Part shown: in pieces, positions 1 through 9,538 of the stretch
Layout: every line of letters starts with the position of its first letter
How positions within the stretch are numbered: the stretch's first letter is position 1
NCBI GenBank assembly: GCA_027531255.1
Contig: JAPZRU010000005.1
Span: 124,001-188,000, forward strand
Direction of reading: 5' to 3'
DNA length: 64,000 nt
From: Steroidobacteraceae bacterium
GTDB lineage: Bacteria; Pseudomonadota; Gammaproteobacteria; Steroidobacterales; Steroidobacteraceae
Notes under the pieces: model-generated
What the model saw: the letters and a program-made list of their open reading frames with translations, nothing else
Database searches by the model: none
Told to the model about the DNA's origin: nothing
Program-made: the position numbers and the translations under genes

Positions 1-53
1 AAGCGGCGACGCAGCTCCGCACTCGAGACGAAGCGGCGGGTGGAATCGTTCAT
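1..53 (-). CDS. alaS: Alanyl-tRNA synthetase, N-terminal fragment cut by the window edge
   Basis: Only the first 17 codons and two bases are present; the gene runs leftward out of the window. It would charge tRNA-Ala in the cytoplasm. The ATG lies at 51-53 and the peptide begins MNDSTRRFVSSAELRRRF. The SSAELRRRF part matches the start of AlaS, where a (S/T)xxELRxxFLxFF helix opens the class II catalytic core. The position directly downstream of recX on the same strand is the usual gammaproteobacterial recA-recX-alaS order. So little of the protein is visible that the call rests mainly on this short motif and on gene order. The 122 bp between this start and recX hold no other gene. Confidence 0.7.
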   Translation of the reverse strand, partial: MNDSTRRFVSSAELRRR

Positions 54-175
54 GGTGGCGGCGGCCGGGCCCCGGGGGCCGGCGGGATTGGCTGGAAAGG
101 ACCGCGAAGTTTACGGCAAAAGGCGCCGCGGTCGGCGGGCTGGAGGCGAAGGCGTCCACCCGGTCGCGGGGTCGC

Positions 176-790
176 TCAGCCGTCGTCCCCGTCGGCCTCG
201 CCGGCTTCCAGATCCGCCTCGTCGAGGTCGTCCACGACGCGGCCCAGCGCCGTGCGCACGTGGGTCATCGAGTAACCGCGGTACAGCAGAAAGCGTACCT
301 GCCGGGCGCGTTCCCTCGGGTCGTCGGGGAGCGCCCGGCCGAACCGCCGCTCGCGCAGCGCGGCGGCGCGATCCGCCCAATCCGGCGACTTCGCATCGAC
401 CGCGGGCTCGATGAGATCGGGTGAGATGCCGAGGCGCTTCAGCTCCAGCGCGATGCGGACGGGACCCTGCCCCTTCGCGACGCGGGACAGCACCGCGGCT
501 TCGACGTAGCGAGCGTCGTCGACGAGCCGCTCTTCTGCCAGCTCGGTGACGGCCGTTTCCGCGGCCCCGGAATCGAAGCCGGCCTGTGCGAGCCGGCCCT
601 TCAGTTCCTTCGAGGCGAAATCGCGACGCGCCAGCAGGCCGATGGCCTTCACGCGCGCCGCATCCGGGCTGGCGGCCTCCTCGGGCGATTTCTGCTTCCG
701 GCTGCGGCCGCTCCCGAGCGAACCGTGGCGCCGGCCGGAGGAGCCGCCGCCGGAGCGACGGCCCCCGAACCCACCCGAGCGGCCAGCCAC
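176..790 (-). CDS. recX: Regulatory protein RecX
   Basis: RecX binds RecA filaments and inhibits recombinase and coprotease activity. The 204-residue product carries the three-helix repeats of the family (for example [18 protein letters not shown], then [21 protein letters not shown] and the [12 protein letters not shown] region). The start is GTG at 788-790, ten bases after the recA stop, consistent with co-transcription and coupling to recA. Oddly, the first 40 or so residues are a Gly/Ser/Arg-rich low-complexity stretch ([20 protein letters not shown]...) that typical RecX proteins of about 150 residues lack. No later start codon precedes the conserved core, so the extension is probably translated. 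The C-terminus is acidic. Confidence 0.93.
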   Translation of the reverse strand: MAGRSGGFGGRRSGGGSSGRRHGSLGSGRSRKQKSPEEAASPDAARVKAIGLLARRDFASKELKGRLAQAGFDSGAAETAVTELAEERLVDDARYVEAAVLSRVAKGQGPVRIALELKRLGISPDLIEPAVDAKSPDWADRAAALRERRFGRALPDDPRERARQVRFLLYRGYSMTHVRTALGRVVDDLDEADLEAGEADGDDG

Positions 791-800
791 CGGCGCTCGC

Positions 801-1853
801 TCAGTCCTCGGCTGCTTCGGCGGCCGCGGCCGCCGGCGGGACCGTGCCCGTCTGGCCGCGCCGCGGCGCGAGGAGCTTCGACCGCAGCGCCGCAGTCAGG
901 TCGTCGGCGACCTTCGGGTTCTGCTGCAGGAACGTGCGGGCGTTGTCCTTGCCCTGGCCGATGCGCTCGCCCTTGCACGAATACCAGGAACCCGACTTCT
1001 CGAGCAGACCGTTGTTGACGGCCATGTCGATCAGTTCGCCCTCGCGGGAGATGCCCTGGCCGTAGAGGATCTCGAACTCGGCCTCGCGGAACGGCGGCGC
1101 GACCTTGTTCTTGACGACCTTCACGCGCGTGCTGTTGCCGATCACTTCCTCGCCGTTCTTCAGCGCGCCGGTGCGGCGGATGTCGAGACGGACCGAGGAG
1201 TAGAACTTCAGCGCGTTGCCACCCGTCGTGGTCTCGGGGTTGCCGAACATCACGCCGATCTTCAGGCGGATCTGGTTGATGAAGATGACGATGGTGTTCG
1301 AGCGCTTGATGTTGCCGGTGAGCTTGCGCAGTGCCTGCGACATCAGGCGCGCGTGCAGGCCGACCTGCAGCTCGCCCATCTCGCCCTCGATCTCCGCCTT
1401 CGGCGTCAGTGCCGCGACCGAGTCGACGACCACGACGTCGACCGCGCCCGAGCGGACCAGCATGTCGGTGATCTCGAGCGCCTGCTCGCCGGTGTCGGGC
1501 TGGGAAACCAGCAGGTCTTCGACCTTGACGCCGAGCTTCTCGGCGTAGGTGGGATCGAGCGCGTGCTCCGCGTCGACGAACGCGCAGGTGCCGCCGAGCT
1601 TCTGGGCCTGCGCGATGACCTCGAGCGTCAGGGTGGTCTTGCCCGAGGATTCCGGCCCGTAGATCTCGACGACGCGGCCGCGCGGCAGGCCGCCGACGCC
1701 GAGCGCGATGTCGAGCGCGAGCGAGCCCGTGGGAATCACGTCGAAATCCATGGCCTGCGAGGCGTCCCCGAGGCGCATGACCGAGCCTTTGCCGAACTGC
1801 TTTTCGATCTGGCCGAGCGCGGCGGCCAGGGCCTTCTTGCGGTTTTCTTCCAT
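801..1853 (-). CDS. recA: Recombinase RecA
   Basis: DNA-dependent ATPase that forms filaments on single-stranded DNA, carries out strand exchange and activates LexA self-cleavage. The 350-residue product has the normal length. Walker A is GPESSGKT at residues 66-73. Also visible are the EIEGEMGE loop 1 region, the FINQIR and [15 protein letters not shown] loop 2 region (the active centre for DNA binding) and the usual acidic Ala/Glu tail. The start ATG gives [13 protein letters not shown], the standard N-terminus. It is followed by recX after 10 bp. A promoter with a LexA-box-like sequence lies about 50-80 bp upstream. Nothing unusual in the protein. Confidence 0.99.
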   Translation of the reverse strand: MEENRKKALAAALGQIEKQFGKGSVMRLGDASQAMDFDVIPTGSLALDIALGVGGLPRGRVVEIYGPESSGKTTLTLEVIAQAQKLGGTCAFVDAEHALDPTYAEKLGVKVEDLLVSQPDTGEQALEITDMLVRSGAVDVVVVDSVAALTPKAEIEGEMGELQVGLHARLMSQALRKLTGNIKRSNTIVIFINQIRLKIGVMFGNPETTTGGNALKFYSSVRLDIRRTGALKNGEEVIGNSTRVKVVKNKVAPPFREAEFEILYGQGISREGELIDMAVNNGLLEKSGSWYSCKGERIGQGKDNARTFLQQNPKVADDLTAALRSKLLAPRRGQTGTVPPAAAAAEAAED

Positions 1854-1903
1854 CGGAGCGTTCCTTGGCCGGAGTGGCGGAGAGACGGGTTCGAGTGCTG
1901 CGG

Positions 1904-1933
1904 ATTATGGCACAGGATGGATGTACAGGCGAA
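1904..1933 (-). promoter_or_regulatory. Candidate recA promoter with degenerate LexA box
   Basis: Read on the minus strand, TTCGCC (1928-1933) and CATAAT (1904-1909) are separated by 18 bp, and CATAAT differs from the sigma-70 -10 consensus by one base. Inside the spacer, CTGTACATCCATCCTG (1913-1928) keeps the left half CTGT of the gammaproteobacterial CTGT-N8-ACAG LexA box, but the right half is CCTG. The position over the -35/-10 spacer is right for SOS repression; the match is imperfect, so this is a candidate only. Confidence 0.4.
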
Positions 1934-1996
1934 GCCCTTTTCCTGTGAAAACGTCCAGAAACGCGCGCTGCACCGCCGCTGCCCCGGTGGCCGCCT

Positions 1997-2539
1997 CTAG
2001 CCCGGGAAACGGGCGAGGACGGTGTACCGCGACCCTGTCGGGCCGGCCTCGGAGTCCACGAGCACGAAGCCGTCGAACGGCCAGACGAGCGGTGGGATCG
2101 AGGCGGCGGCCGGACGGCGGGAGAGCTTCCAAGCGAGCGTAATGTGCGGCTGGAAATCGCGCGATTCAAGCTGGAATCCGGCCGCGACCAGCCGGTTTCG
2201 CAGCGCCCCGTGGAGGGCCGCCAGCGCCGGCGCCGGCGCGGTCGGCTCGAGCACCAGCGGCCCGGCGCGGCCCCACGCGACCAGCCGGTCGAAGGTCACC
2301 GTCCCGCGGGCCGCTGCCAGACCGCGGCCGCACGCGAGCACGGCGTCCAGCCGCTCCGCCGGCGTCGCACCGAGGAATGCGAGCGTGACGTGCAGGTTCT
2401 CCGCCGGCACCGCCCGCGCGCCCGCCTCGGCCAGCGAACCGGCCGTCGCGGCCAGGGTCGACGCCCGCAGTTCGGGCGTCGGCCACAGCGCGAAGAACAG
2501 GCGACGCTCGCCGGCCGCCTCGCGCCGCGCCCCGCTCAC
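1997..2539 (-). CDS. thpR: RNA 2',3'-cyclic phosphodiesterase (2H superfamily, LigT/ThpR)
   Basis: Predicted to hydrolyse 2',3'-cyclic phosphate ends of RNA to 2'-phosphates; family members also ligate tRNA halves in vitro. The 180-residue product has both histidine motifs of the 2H fold, HVTL at residues 50-53 and HITL at 132-135, at the expected spacing, and an N-terminal RLFFALWP strand typical of the family. The start is GTG at 2537-2539, which overlaps the pncC stop (GTGA), so translation is probably coupled to pncC. It sits between pncC and recA, making a minus-strand run pncC-thpR-recA-recX. The longer upstream reading frame lies inside pncC and has no family similarity, which supports this start. 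Confidence 0.9.
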   Translation of the reverse strand: MSGARREAAGERRLFFALWPTPELRASTLAATAGSLAEAGARAVPAENLHVTLAFLGATPAERLDAVLACGRGLAAARGTVTFDRLVAWGRAGPLVLEPTAPAPALAALHGALRNRLVAAGFQLESRDFQPHITLAWKLSRRPAAASIPPLVWPFDGFVLVDSEAGPTGSRYTVLARFPG

Positions 2540-3033
2540 AACTCCAGGACGCCCGTGAGCGCGTTGGAGACTGCCTTGCGGCGCACCGCGTCGCGGTCGC
2601 CCTTGAACACCTTCAGCCGGGCCTGCGCGCGCACCGAGCGCCCATGCTTCCACGCCCAGCCGAACCACACCGACCCGACCGGCTTGCCGGGCGTTCCGCC
2701 GCCAGGGCCGGCGATGCCGGACACCGCGACCGCGACGTCCGCGCCCGAGCGTTCCAGCGCCCCGATCGCCATCGCCTTGACCACCGGTTCGCTGACCGCG
2801 CCGTGCGCCTCGAGCTCCGCCGGCAGCACGCCGAGCAGCGTGGTCTTCGCGCCGTTGCCGTAGGTCACGTAGCCGGTCTCGAACCACTGCGAGCTGCCGG
2901 GCACGTCCGTCAGCACCTTGCCGATGAACCCGCCGGTGCAGGATTCGGCGGTGGCGATGCGCCGCTCACCCGCGAGCAGGTGCTGCCCGACCTTCACGGC
3001 CAGCCTGAGGAGGTCTTCGTCGGTGTAGCTCAT
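2536..3033 (-). CDS. pncC: Nicotinamide-nucleotide amidohydrolase PncC (CinA C-terminal domain)
   Basis: Deamidates nicotinamide mononucleotide to nicotinic acid mononucleotide, recycling the NMN released by NAD-dependent DNA ligase. The 165-residue protein is the stand-alone CinA C-terminal domain. The nucleophile motif TAESCTGG is at residues 28-35 with Ser31, followed by a YGNGAKTTLLGV segment and the VSGIAGPGGGTPGKPVGSV loop. The ATG at 3031-3033 gives MSYTDEDLLRLA and the expected family length. Position upstream of recA is typical of Gammaproteobacteria. The stop overlaps the thpR start. Confidence 0.94.
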   Translation of the reverse strand: MSYTDEDLLRLAVKVGQHLLAGERRIATAESCTGGFIGKVLTDVPGSSQWFETGYVTYGNGAKTTLLGVLPAELEAHGAVSEPVVKAMAIGALERSGADVAVAVSGIAGPGGGTPGKPVGSVWFGWAWKHGRSVRAQARLKVFKGDRDAVRRKAVSNALTGVLEL

Positions 3034-3378
3034 GCCGCGATGGTAGGGCACTCGCGCGCCCGGATGAACGCGCCCGCCGACACGCTGCCCGAGCTCGGCG
3101 GACGGCGCCGCCGCGGCGCGACGCCCGAGACCGAGGGGCGACGCAGGCTCAGGGCGCGTTGGCGGCCTGCCGTCGCGTTCGACCGCCCCGAGGCCGCATC
3201 GCACCGGGGTCGCTGCCCGGATCGCAATCGGCCCGGCGTCCGGGTAGAGTGCGCACCGCGCGCGGACACCGCTCCGCAGCGCATCGCCGAGGGGGGGAGA
3301 CGTGCCGTCAGTGCGCCGGCGCGCCGGCGGTCCATCCGCCGACCGAATCCCGTCCACCCGCAGCCTCGAGGGTACCCG
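3034..3378. other. Intergenic region between pncC and the TonB receptor
   Basis: 345 bp between two diverging genes. No coding frame with recognisable content is seen. A TAGAGT at 3245-3250 could be a weak -10 for the receptor but has no convincing -35. No operator or riboswitch could be recognised. Confidence 0.5.
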
Positions 3379-5655
3379 ATGAGCCGTTCACGCCTGCTCA
3401 GGCGCGCCGTCCTGTGCGCATGCTCCTTCGCCGCCGTGTCCACCGCGACCGCGCAGCCCGCGCCGTCCGACTCCGTCGCGGCCGAGGGTATCGAAGAGAT
3501 CGTCGTCACCGCGCAGCGCCGCGAGGAGAACCTGCAGAGCGTCCCGCTGTCGGTCGCCGCGCTCGCCGGCGACACGCTGCGCGACTTCCAGGCCGGCGGC
3601 GAGGACATCCTCGCGCTGTCGGGCCGCGTGCCGGGCCTCTACGCCGAGAGCACGACCGGCCGCATCTTCCCGCGCTTCTACATCCGCGGGCTCGGCAACG
3701 TCGACTTCTACCTCGGCGCCTCGCAGCCGGTCTCGATCATCCAGGACGACGTCGTGCTCGAGCACGTCGTGCTGAAGTCGAAGCCGCTGTACGACGTCGC
3801 GCGCATCGAGGTGCTGCGCGGCCCGCAGGGCTCGCTGTTCGGCCGCAACACCACGGCCGGCATCATCAAGTTCGACACCGTGCGCCCGTCGCAGGAGTTC
3901 GACGCCCGGCTCAACACCAGCTACGGCCAGCGCAACACGGCGACCGTGGACGGCGGCATCGGCGGCGCAATCGTCGACGGCGTGCTCGCCGGCCGGCTGT
4001 CGGTGGGCTGGCAGCGGCGCAGCGACTGGGTCGACAACAACTACTCCGGCGTCCTGCGCGACGACACGCGCGCGCCGCAGCGCGACGCGATGGGCGGCTA
4101 CTCCGACGCCAACGTGCGCGGCCAGCTGCTCTGGACGCCGACCGACGCGCTCTCGGTGCTCGGCAGCTTCCACGTCCGCAACTACTCCGGCACGTCGACG
4201 CTGTTCCGCCGCAACGGCCTGACGCGCGGCTCGAACGAGATCAACTCGAACGTCGACTGGGACAGCGTCACGTACGACGAGGCCGCGAACAACCCGCAGG
4301 AATACGACCTGATGGGCGGCCAGGTGCAGGTGACTTACGACTTCGGCCCGACCACCCTGACCTCGATCAGCGCCTGGGAGAGCGCCGAAGGCCTGAGCCG
4401 CGGCGACACCGACGGCGGCGTCGCGACGATCGCCCCGGGCCAGTCGATGGGCCGGCTGCGTTCGCTCGACCAGTACACGCAGGAACTGCGCCTCGCGAGC
4501 AACGGCGACGGGCCGTTCGCGTGGCAGTTCGGCGGCTACTGGTTCCAGTCGGCCGACATCACCGAGTTCTACCAGCGCACGTGGTTCCTCGTGAACGCGC
4601 CGAACCTCGACCCGAACAACTGGGTGCGGCTCAACAACCGGAACGACTCGTGGGCGGTGTTCGGCCAGGGCAGCTGGCAGGTCTCGGACCAGCTGAAGCT
4701 GACGGCCGGTGCGCGCTGGACCGAGGACACGAAGGAGACGCGCCTGCTGCGGGCGCGGCCCAACTTCCCGTCGGCGTTCGCGCGCTTCGTCGAGCTCGAG
4801 GGCTCCGAGCCGAGCTGGGACCTGAGCGCGATGTACCAGTTCACCGACGACGTGAGCGCGTACGCGCGCATCGCGAGCGGCTTCCGCGGCCCGACGATCC
4901 AGGGCCGGTCGGCGGTGTTCAACTCGCCGTTCACGACCGCGGACTCCGAGACGATCCTCTCCTACGAGGTCGGCCTGAAGACGCAGCTGTTCGACCGCCG
5001 CCTGCGCTTCAACGTCGCGGCGTTCACCTACACCGTGGACGACATCCAGCTGAACGGCAACGACGCCAACGGCAACGGCATCCTGTTCAACGCGAAGGAA
5101 GCCGAGGCCTACGGCCTCGAGGCCGACGTCGAGTGGCGCGCGACCGAGCACCTGTCGTTCACGGGCGGCTTCAGCCTGCTCGAGACCGAGATCAAGGACC
5201 CGAACGCGCGCGCGCAGACCTGTGCGCTCGGCGGCGTGCAGGTGTGCACGGTCAAGGATCAGTTCAACACGATCGTGCTGTTCGGCGCGAACGCGTTCCT
5301 GGCGCGGCTCGACGGCAACCCGCTGCCGAACGCGCCCGAGTACACGGTGGACCTGCGCGCGCGCTACGCGGCGCCGTTCGGGCCGAACGGCGAGTGGTTC
5401 GTGACCACGGACTGGAGCCTGCAGGGCTACACGAGCTTCGTGCTGTACGAGTCCGAGGAGTTCAACTCCGACGGCAACTTCGAGGGCGGCCTGCGGCTCG
5501 GCTACGCGCGCAACGGCGGCGCGTGGGAGGTGGCGCTGTACGGCCGCAACATCACGAACGAGAAGAACCTGAAGGGCGCGATCGAGAACCACATGGCGGC
5601 CGTGCTGAACGAGCCGCGCACGGTGGGCGTCTCCTTCACGGTGCGCACCCGCTGA
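3379..5655 (+). CDS. TonB-dependent outer-membrane receptor
   Basis: Active transporter of the outer membrane, energised by TonB/ExbBD; the substrate cannot be told from the sequence. The 758-residue product begins with a signal peptide (MSRSRLLRRAVLCACSFAAVSTATAQ) and a TonB-box-like EEIVVTAQR near residues 36-44. The plug domain contains VPGLYAES, RGLGNVDFY and the IEVLRGPQGSLFGRNTTAG motif, and a 22-strand barrel-type sequence follows, ending in aromatic VGVSFTVRTR. This is the EIVVTAQRREENLQ type common in Xanthomonadales, Sphingomonads and Caulobacter, often linked to plant- or steroid-type compounds. The start ATG at 3379 fits the signal peptide. The frame is intact, unlike the second receptor at 46962. 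Confidence 0.93.
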   Translation: MSRSRLLRRAVLCACSFAAVSTATAQPAPSDSVAAEGIEEIVVTAQRREENLQSVPLSVAALAGDTLRDFQAGGEDILALSGRVPGLYAESTTGRIFPRFYIRGLGNVDFYLGASQPVSIIQDDVVLEHVVLKSKPLYDVARIEVLRGPQGSLFGRNTTAGIIKFDTVRPSQEFDARLNTSYGQRNTATVDGGIGGAIVDGVLAGRLSVGWQRRSDWVDNNYSGVLRDDTRAPQRDAMGGYSDANVRGQLLWTPTDALSVLGSFHVRNYSGTSTLFRRNGLTRGSNEINSNVDWDSVTYDEAANNPQEYDLMGGQVQVTYDFGPTTLTSISAWESAEGLSRGDTDGGVATIAPGQSMGRLRSLDQYTQELRLASNGDGPFAWQFGGYWFQSADITEFYQRTWFLVNAPNLDPNNWVRLNNRNDSWAVFGQGSWQVSDQLKLTAGARWTEDTKETRLLRARPNFPSAFARFVELEGSEPSWDLSAMYQFTDDVSAYARIASGFRGPTIQGRSAVFNSPFTTADSETILSYEVGLKTQLFDRRLRFNVAAFTYTVDDIQLNGNDANGNGILFNAKEAEAYGLEADVEWRATEHLSFTGGFSLLETEIKDPNARAQTCALGGVQVCTVKDQFNTIVLFGANAFLARLDGNPLPNAPEYTVDLRARYAAPFGPNGEWFVTTDWSLQGYTSFVLYESEEFNSDGNFEGGLRLGYARNGGAWEVALYGRNITNEKNLKGAIENHMAAVLNEPRTVGVSFTVRTR

Positions 5656-6329
5656 CGCACTCGGCACCGCCGGCGGGAGGCGTTCCCGCCGGCGAGTTCG
5701 GCGCCTGGCTGCGCGAGATCCGCGCGGCCCTGCGCGACGACCGCGACACCGACGTCGCCTGCGGCACCTGCAGCGCGTGCTGCACGTCGTCGTACTTCGT
5801 CACGCTGCGCCCGACCGACGTCGCGGCGCGCCGGCACGTGCCCGCCGAGCACCTCGTGGACGCGCCGTCGGGACCGCCCGGCACCCAGCTGATCGGCTAC
5901 GACGCCCGGGGCCACTGCCCGATGCTACGCGACGGGCGCTGCTCCATCTACGCGCACCGGCCGCAGACCTGCCGCACCTACGACTGCCGCGTGTACGCCG
6001 CGGCGGGCATCGGCCCCGGGCCGGACAAGCCGGCGATCGCCGCGCGCGTACGCGCCTGGGAGTTCACGTATGCCTCGGCAGCCGCGCGTCTCGAGCACGA
6101 GGCCGTGAAGCGCGCCGCGCAGTTCATGCGCAACGACGCGACGAGCTTCCCGCCCGGCAGCGTTCCGGTGCGACCGAGCGAGGTCGCCGTCGCGGCGGTG
6201 AAGGTCTACGCGGCATTCCTGGGCACGGAGGTGCCGGAGGACGCCGCGGGCAAGGGGCGGCTGGCGACGCACGTGGTCGCACTGCTGCGGGACTTCGCGA
6301 CGGCCGACGCCGGCGGCCGCGCCGAGTAG
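5652..6329 (+). CDS. YkgJ-family cysteine-cluster (putative zinc/iron-binding) protein
   Basis: The protein has the two cysteine groups of the YkgJ (UPF0153) family: CGTCSACC followed by CPMLRDGRCSIYAHRPQTCR and then YDC. These are thought to chelate zinc or iron; no enzymatic role is established. The Cys cluster occurs about 35 residues from the assumed start. The start is a problem: no ATG, GTG or TTG occurs in frame between the receptor stop and the first Cys motif. The only candidates are CTG at 5652, which overlaps the receptor stop as CTGA, and a GTG at 5523 deep inside the receptor gene. I use 5652 (225 residues). The adjacency suggests expression coupled to the TonB receptor. The C-terminal 100 residues are helical and not diagnostic. 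Confidence 0.75.
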   Translation: MTHSAPPAGGVPAGEFGAWLREIRAALRDDRDTDVACGTCSACCTSSYFVTLRPTDVAARRHVPAEHLVDAPSGPPGTQLIGYDARGHCPMLRDGRCSIYAHRPQTCRTYDCRVYAAAGIGPGPDKPAIAARVRAWEFTYASAAARLEHEAVKRAAQFMRNDATSFPPGSVPVRPSEVAVAAVKVYAAFLGTEVPEDAAGKGRLATHVVALLRDFATADAGGRAE

Positions 6330-6378
6330 TCCCCGCGGGGCTCCGCTCCGGCCACCGACCGAGGCGCCCGGCACTGCT

Positions 6379-6400
6379 GCGCGCCCCGCGCGGGGCGCGC
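6379..6400. terminator. 22-nt perfect palindrome between convergent genes
   Basis: The 22 bases are fully self-complementary (arms GCGCGCCCCGC / GCGGGGCGCGC) and lie between the ykgJ-type stop (6329) and the stop of the minus-strand membrane protein (6402). A hairpin or cruciform there could end transcription from both sides, but there is no T-tract on either side, so the function is an inference. Confidence 0.4.
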
Positions 6401-6401
6401 C

Positions 6402-6752
6402 CTACGCGGTGCGCGCCCGACGCGCGGTCACGAACGACCGCACCATCAATGCGAGCAGGCCGCCGCACAGGGCCAGCATGCCGACGTTCACGGTGAGCGC
6501 CAGCGGGCTCATCTGCGCCGCCCGGATGCCGAGCGTCGCCGCCGGCGCGAGCGCCCCCAGCAGCGCGACGACCGCCGCGACGTGCATCAGGTGCCGGCGA
6601 GCGCCCTCGAAGGCGAGCGCCAGACCACCGAGGAGCGCCAGCACTCCGCCGGCGTACGCCGGGAGCAGCGCGGTCCGGCTCCCGGACCCGACGAAGGCGC
6701 CGACGCCGAGGGCGATCAGCAGCACGGCGAAAACGAGCGTCGGCTTCGGCAT
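6402..6752 (-). CDS. Small four-helix integral membrane protein, function unknown
   Basis: 116 residues beginning [20 protein letters not shown]. About four hydrophobic segments are visible (approximately residues 5-24, 30-48, 55-75 and 83-105), with a basic C-terminus (TARRARTA) that suggests a cytoplasmic tail. Similar small proteins with an MPKPTLxFxxLLIxLGxxxF opening are widespread as unannotated inner-membrane proteins in Proteobacteria and Planctomycetes; none has a function that I know of. It is transcribed divergently from mutS and converges on the ykgJ-type gene. The start ATG at 6750-6752 is the only one that precedes the first membrane segment directly. Confidence 0.8.
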   Translation of the reverse strand: MPKPTLVFAVLLIALGVGAFVGSGSRTALLPAYAGGVLALLGGLALAFEGARRHLMHVAAVVALLGALAPAATLGIRAAQMSPLALTVNVGMLALCGGLLALMVRSFVTARRARTA

Positions 6753-6908
6753 GGTCAGAGTCCTCGCGAGGGGTGGTGGCACGGTGCACTCGGCACGATC
6801 GCCACGCTTGGAGAGGCTGCGCGCCCGCGGGTTCCCCGCGGCACGCCGATTCCGGAGCGACGGAATGGTACCCTCGCGCCGCACCGAGGACGAACGATCC
6901 AGGACACC

Positions 6909-9521
6909 GTGGACAAGGCGCAGACCCCGCCGGAGCCGTCGACCCACACCCCGATGATGCAGCAGTACCTCCGCATCAAGGCGGAGCACCCGGACGTGCT
7001 GCTCTTCTACCGGATGGGCGACTTCTACGAACTCTTCTACGACGACGCGCGCCGCGGCGCGAAGCTGCTCGACATCGCGCTGACCACCCGCGGCCAGTCG
7101 GCCGGTCAGCCGATCGCGATGGCAGGCGTGCCGGTCGCCACCGTCGAGACCTACCTCGCTAAGCTCGTGAAACTCGGCGAGTCGGTCGCGATCTGCGAGC
7201 AGGTCGGCGAGGTCGGCAAGCAGAAGGGCCCGGTCGAGCGGAAGGTGGTCCGCATCGTCACGCCCGGCACGGTCACCGAGGACGGGCTGCTGGACGAGCG
7301 GCGCGACACGCTGGTGGCGGCCGTGGCGAACGTCGGGGCGCGGCATGGCCTCGCGTGGCTCGAGCTCGCGAGCGGCCGCTTCACCGTGACGGAAGTCGAC
7401 GGGCGCGAGGCGCTCGACGCGGAACTCGCGCGCCTGCGGCCGGCGGAACTGCTGGTGCCGGACGGCGCGGGACTCGACGACGCGCCCGCCGCACGCCCTC
7501 GCCCGCCGTGGCACTTCGAGACGGGCGTCGCGACGCGGCTGCTGACGCAGCAGTTCCGGGTCAAGGACCTCGCCGGCTATGGCTGCGAATCGAAGCCGGT
7601 GGCGGTGGCGGCGGCCGGCGCGCTCCTGCAGTACGTGCTCGACACCCAGCGCAGCGCGCTGCCGCACCTGTCGGGACTCGCCACGGAGGAACGCGACGCC
7701 GCGGTGCTGCTCGACCCCGCGACGCGCCGCAACCTCGAGCTCGAGCTGAGCCTGTCCGGCCGGGCCGAGTGCACGCTCGCCGGCGTCTTCGACCGCACCG
7801 CGACGCCGATGGGCGCGCGCGAGCTCCGGCGCTGGATCGCGCGTCCGCTGCGCGACGACGCGGTGCTGCGCGAGCGCCTGCACGCGATCCGCACGCTGGT
7901 GGACGCGCGCCGCGTGCCCGCGATCCAGGACGCGCTGCGCGGCATCGGCGACCTCGAGCGCATCCTCGCGCGCGTCGCCCTGCGCAGCGCACGGCCGCGC
8001 GATCTCGCGCAGCTGCGCGCGGCACTCGGCCGGTTGCCGGCGCTCGCCGGGCTCGTCGCCGAGCACGACGCGCCGCTGCTCGGCTCCACGCGCGAGGCGC
8101 TCGTCGGTCACGCCGACCTGCAGGAGCATCTCTCTCGCGCGCTCGTCGAGAGCCCGCCGCACCTGCTGCGCGACGGCGGCGTGATCGCGCCGGGGTGGGA
8201 CGCCGAGCTCGACGAACTGCGGCGCATCTCGACCGACACGGACGCATGGCTGCTGGAACTCGAGGCGCGCGAGCGCGCGCGCACCGGGCTCGCGAGCCTG
8301 AAGCTCGCCTACAACCGCGTGTCGGGCTTCTACATCGAGCTGAACCGGCGCGACGCCGAGAACGTGCCGCCCGACTACGTGCGGCGCCAGACCGTCAAGA
8401 ACGCCGAGCGCTTCCTGACCCCGGAACTGAAGCAGTTCGAGGACAAGGTGCTGGGCGCACGCGACCGCTCGCTCGCGCGCGAGAAGGAACTCTACGATGC
8501 GCTGCTCGACCGGCTGACCGAGCGCCTCGGCGCGCTGCAGGCGACGGCCCGCGCGGTGACGCTGGTGGACGTACTCGGGAACCTCGCGGAACGCGCCGTG
8601 GAGCTGCGCCTGGTCGAGCCGGAGCTGGTGGACGAGCCGCGCCTCTGCATCGAGGGCGGCCGGCACCCGGTGGTCGAGAGCTTTCTCGACGCGCCGTTCG
8701 TGCCGAACGACCTCGACCTCGACGACCGTCGCCGGATGCTCGTGATCACCGGCCCGAACATGGGCGGCAAGTCCACCTACATGCGGCAGGTGGCGCTGAT
8801 CGCGATCCTGGCGCGCATCGGGTCGTTCGTGCCGGCCGATCGCGCGGTGGTGGGCCCGCTCGACCGCATCTACACGCGCATCGGCGCCGCGGACGACCTC
8901 GCCGGCGGGCGCTCGACCTTCATGGTCGAGATGACCGAGACCGCGAACATCCTCAACAACGCCACTGACCGCAGCCTGGTGCTGATGGACGAGATCGGCC
9001 GTGGCACCAGCACTTTTGACGGGCTGTCGCTCGCGTGGGCGTCGGCCGGGCACATGGCGCGGAAGGTGCGCGCGTTCACCCTGTTCGCGACGCACTACTT
9101 CGAGCTGACCACGCTGTCCGAGCAGGCGGCGGGCGTGCAGAACGTGCACCTCGACGCCACGGAGCACGGCGAGTCGCTCGTCTTCCTGCACGCGGTGAAG
9201 CCGGGACCGGCGAGCCGCAGCTACGGCCTGCAGGTGGCGCGGCTGGCCGGCGTGCCGCGCGCGGTGATCGCGGCCGCGCGGCAGTACCTCGCGAAGCTCG
9301 AGAAGCGCGACCACGAACTGCAGCCGCCCGGGCCCCAGGCCGAGCTGTCTTTCGCCGCGCCCGCGACCGCGCCGACCGGCGCGACGCCGGCCGAGGATGC
9401 AACCGCGGCGATTGCGCTGCTCGAAGCAGTCGCGGCGCTCGACCCGGACACGCTGACGCCGCGCGAAGCGCTCGAGGTGCTGTACCGGCTCAAGGGGCTC
9501 GCGACCGACCGGGGCTCCTGA
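6909..9521 (+). CDS. mutS: DNA mismatch repair protein MutS
   Basis: Recognises base mismatches and small loops and recruits MutL. The 870-residue protein has the normal length. The mismatch-reading motif is GDFYELF (Phe39, Glu41), followed by connector, lever and clamp domains. The ATPase domain shows Walker [10 protein letters not shown] near residue 615, the [15 protein letters not shown] signature region and Walker [17 protein letters not shown]. The start is taken as GTG at 6909, because MutS proteins carry about ten residues before the HTPMMQQYL motif; the ATG at 6954 would remove them. It converges on the hydrolase gene with 17 bp between stops. The C-terminal [18 protein letters not shown] segment resembles the MutS tetramerisation tail. 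Confidence 0.98.
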   Translation: MDKAQTPPEPSTHTPMMQQYLRIKAEHPDVLLFYRMGDFYELFYDDARRGAKLLDIALTTRGQSAGQPIAMAGVPVATVETYLAKLVKLGESVAICEQVGEVGKQKGPVERKVVRIVTPGTVTEDGLLDERRDTLVAAVANVGARHGLAWLELASGRFTVTEVDGREALDAELARLRPAELLVPDGAGLDDAPAARPRPPWHFETGVATRLLTQQFRVKDLAGYGCESKPVAVAAAGALLQYVLDTQRSALPHLSGLATEERDAAVLLDPATRRNLELELSLSGRAECTLAGVFDRTATPMGARELRRWIARPLRDDAVLRERLHAIRTLVDARRVPAIQDALRGIGDLERILARVALRSARPRDLAQLRAALGRLPALAGLVAEHDAPLLGSTREALVGHADLQEHLSRALVESPPHLLRDGGVIAPGWDAELDELRRISTDTDAWLLELEARERARTGLASLKLAYNRVSGFYIELNRRDAENVPPDYVRRQTVKNAERFLTPELKQFEDKVLGARDRSLAREKELYDALLDRLTERLGALQATARAVTLVDVLGNLAERAVELRLVEPELVDEPRLCIEGGRHPVVESFLDAPFVPNDLDLDDRRRMLVITGPNMGGKSTYMRQVALIAILARIGSFVPADRAVVGPLDRIYTRIGAADDLAGGRSTFMVEMTETANILNNATDRSLVLMDEIGRGTSTFDGLSLAWASAGHMARKVRAFTLFATHYFELTTLSEQAAGVQNVHLDATEHGESLVFLHAVKPGPASRSYGLQVARLAGVPRAVIAAARQYLAKLEKRDHELQPPGPQAELSFAAPATAPTGATPAEDATAAIALLEAVAALDPDTLTPREALEVLYRLKGLATDRGS

Positions 9522-9538
9522 GGCCGCCGCGCCGGCGC

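Noticed and set aside
40-414. Plus-strand open frame at the window start
   Set aside because: Arg/Pro-rich and antiparallel to alaS and recX; typical of a high-GC shadow frame.
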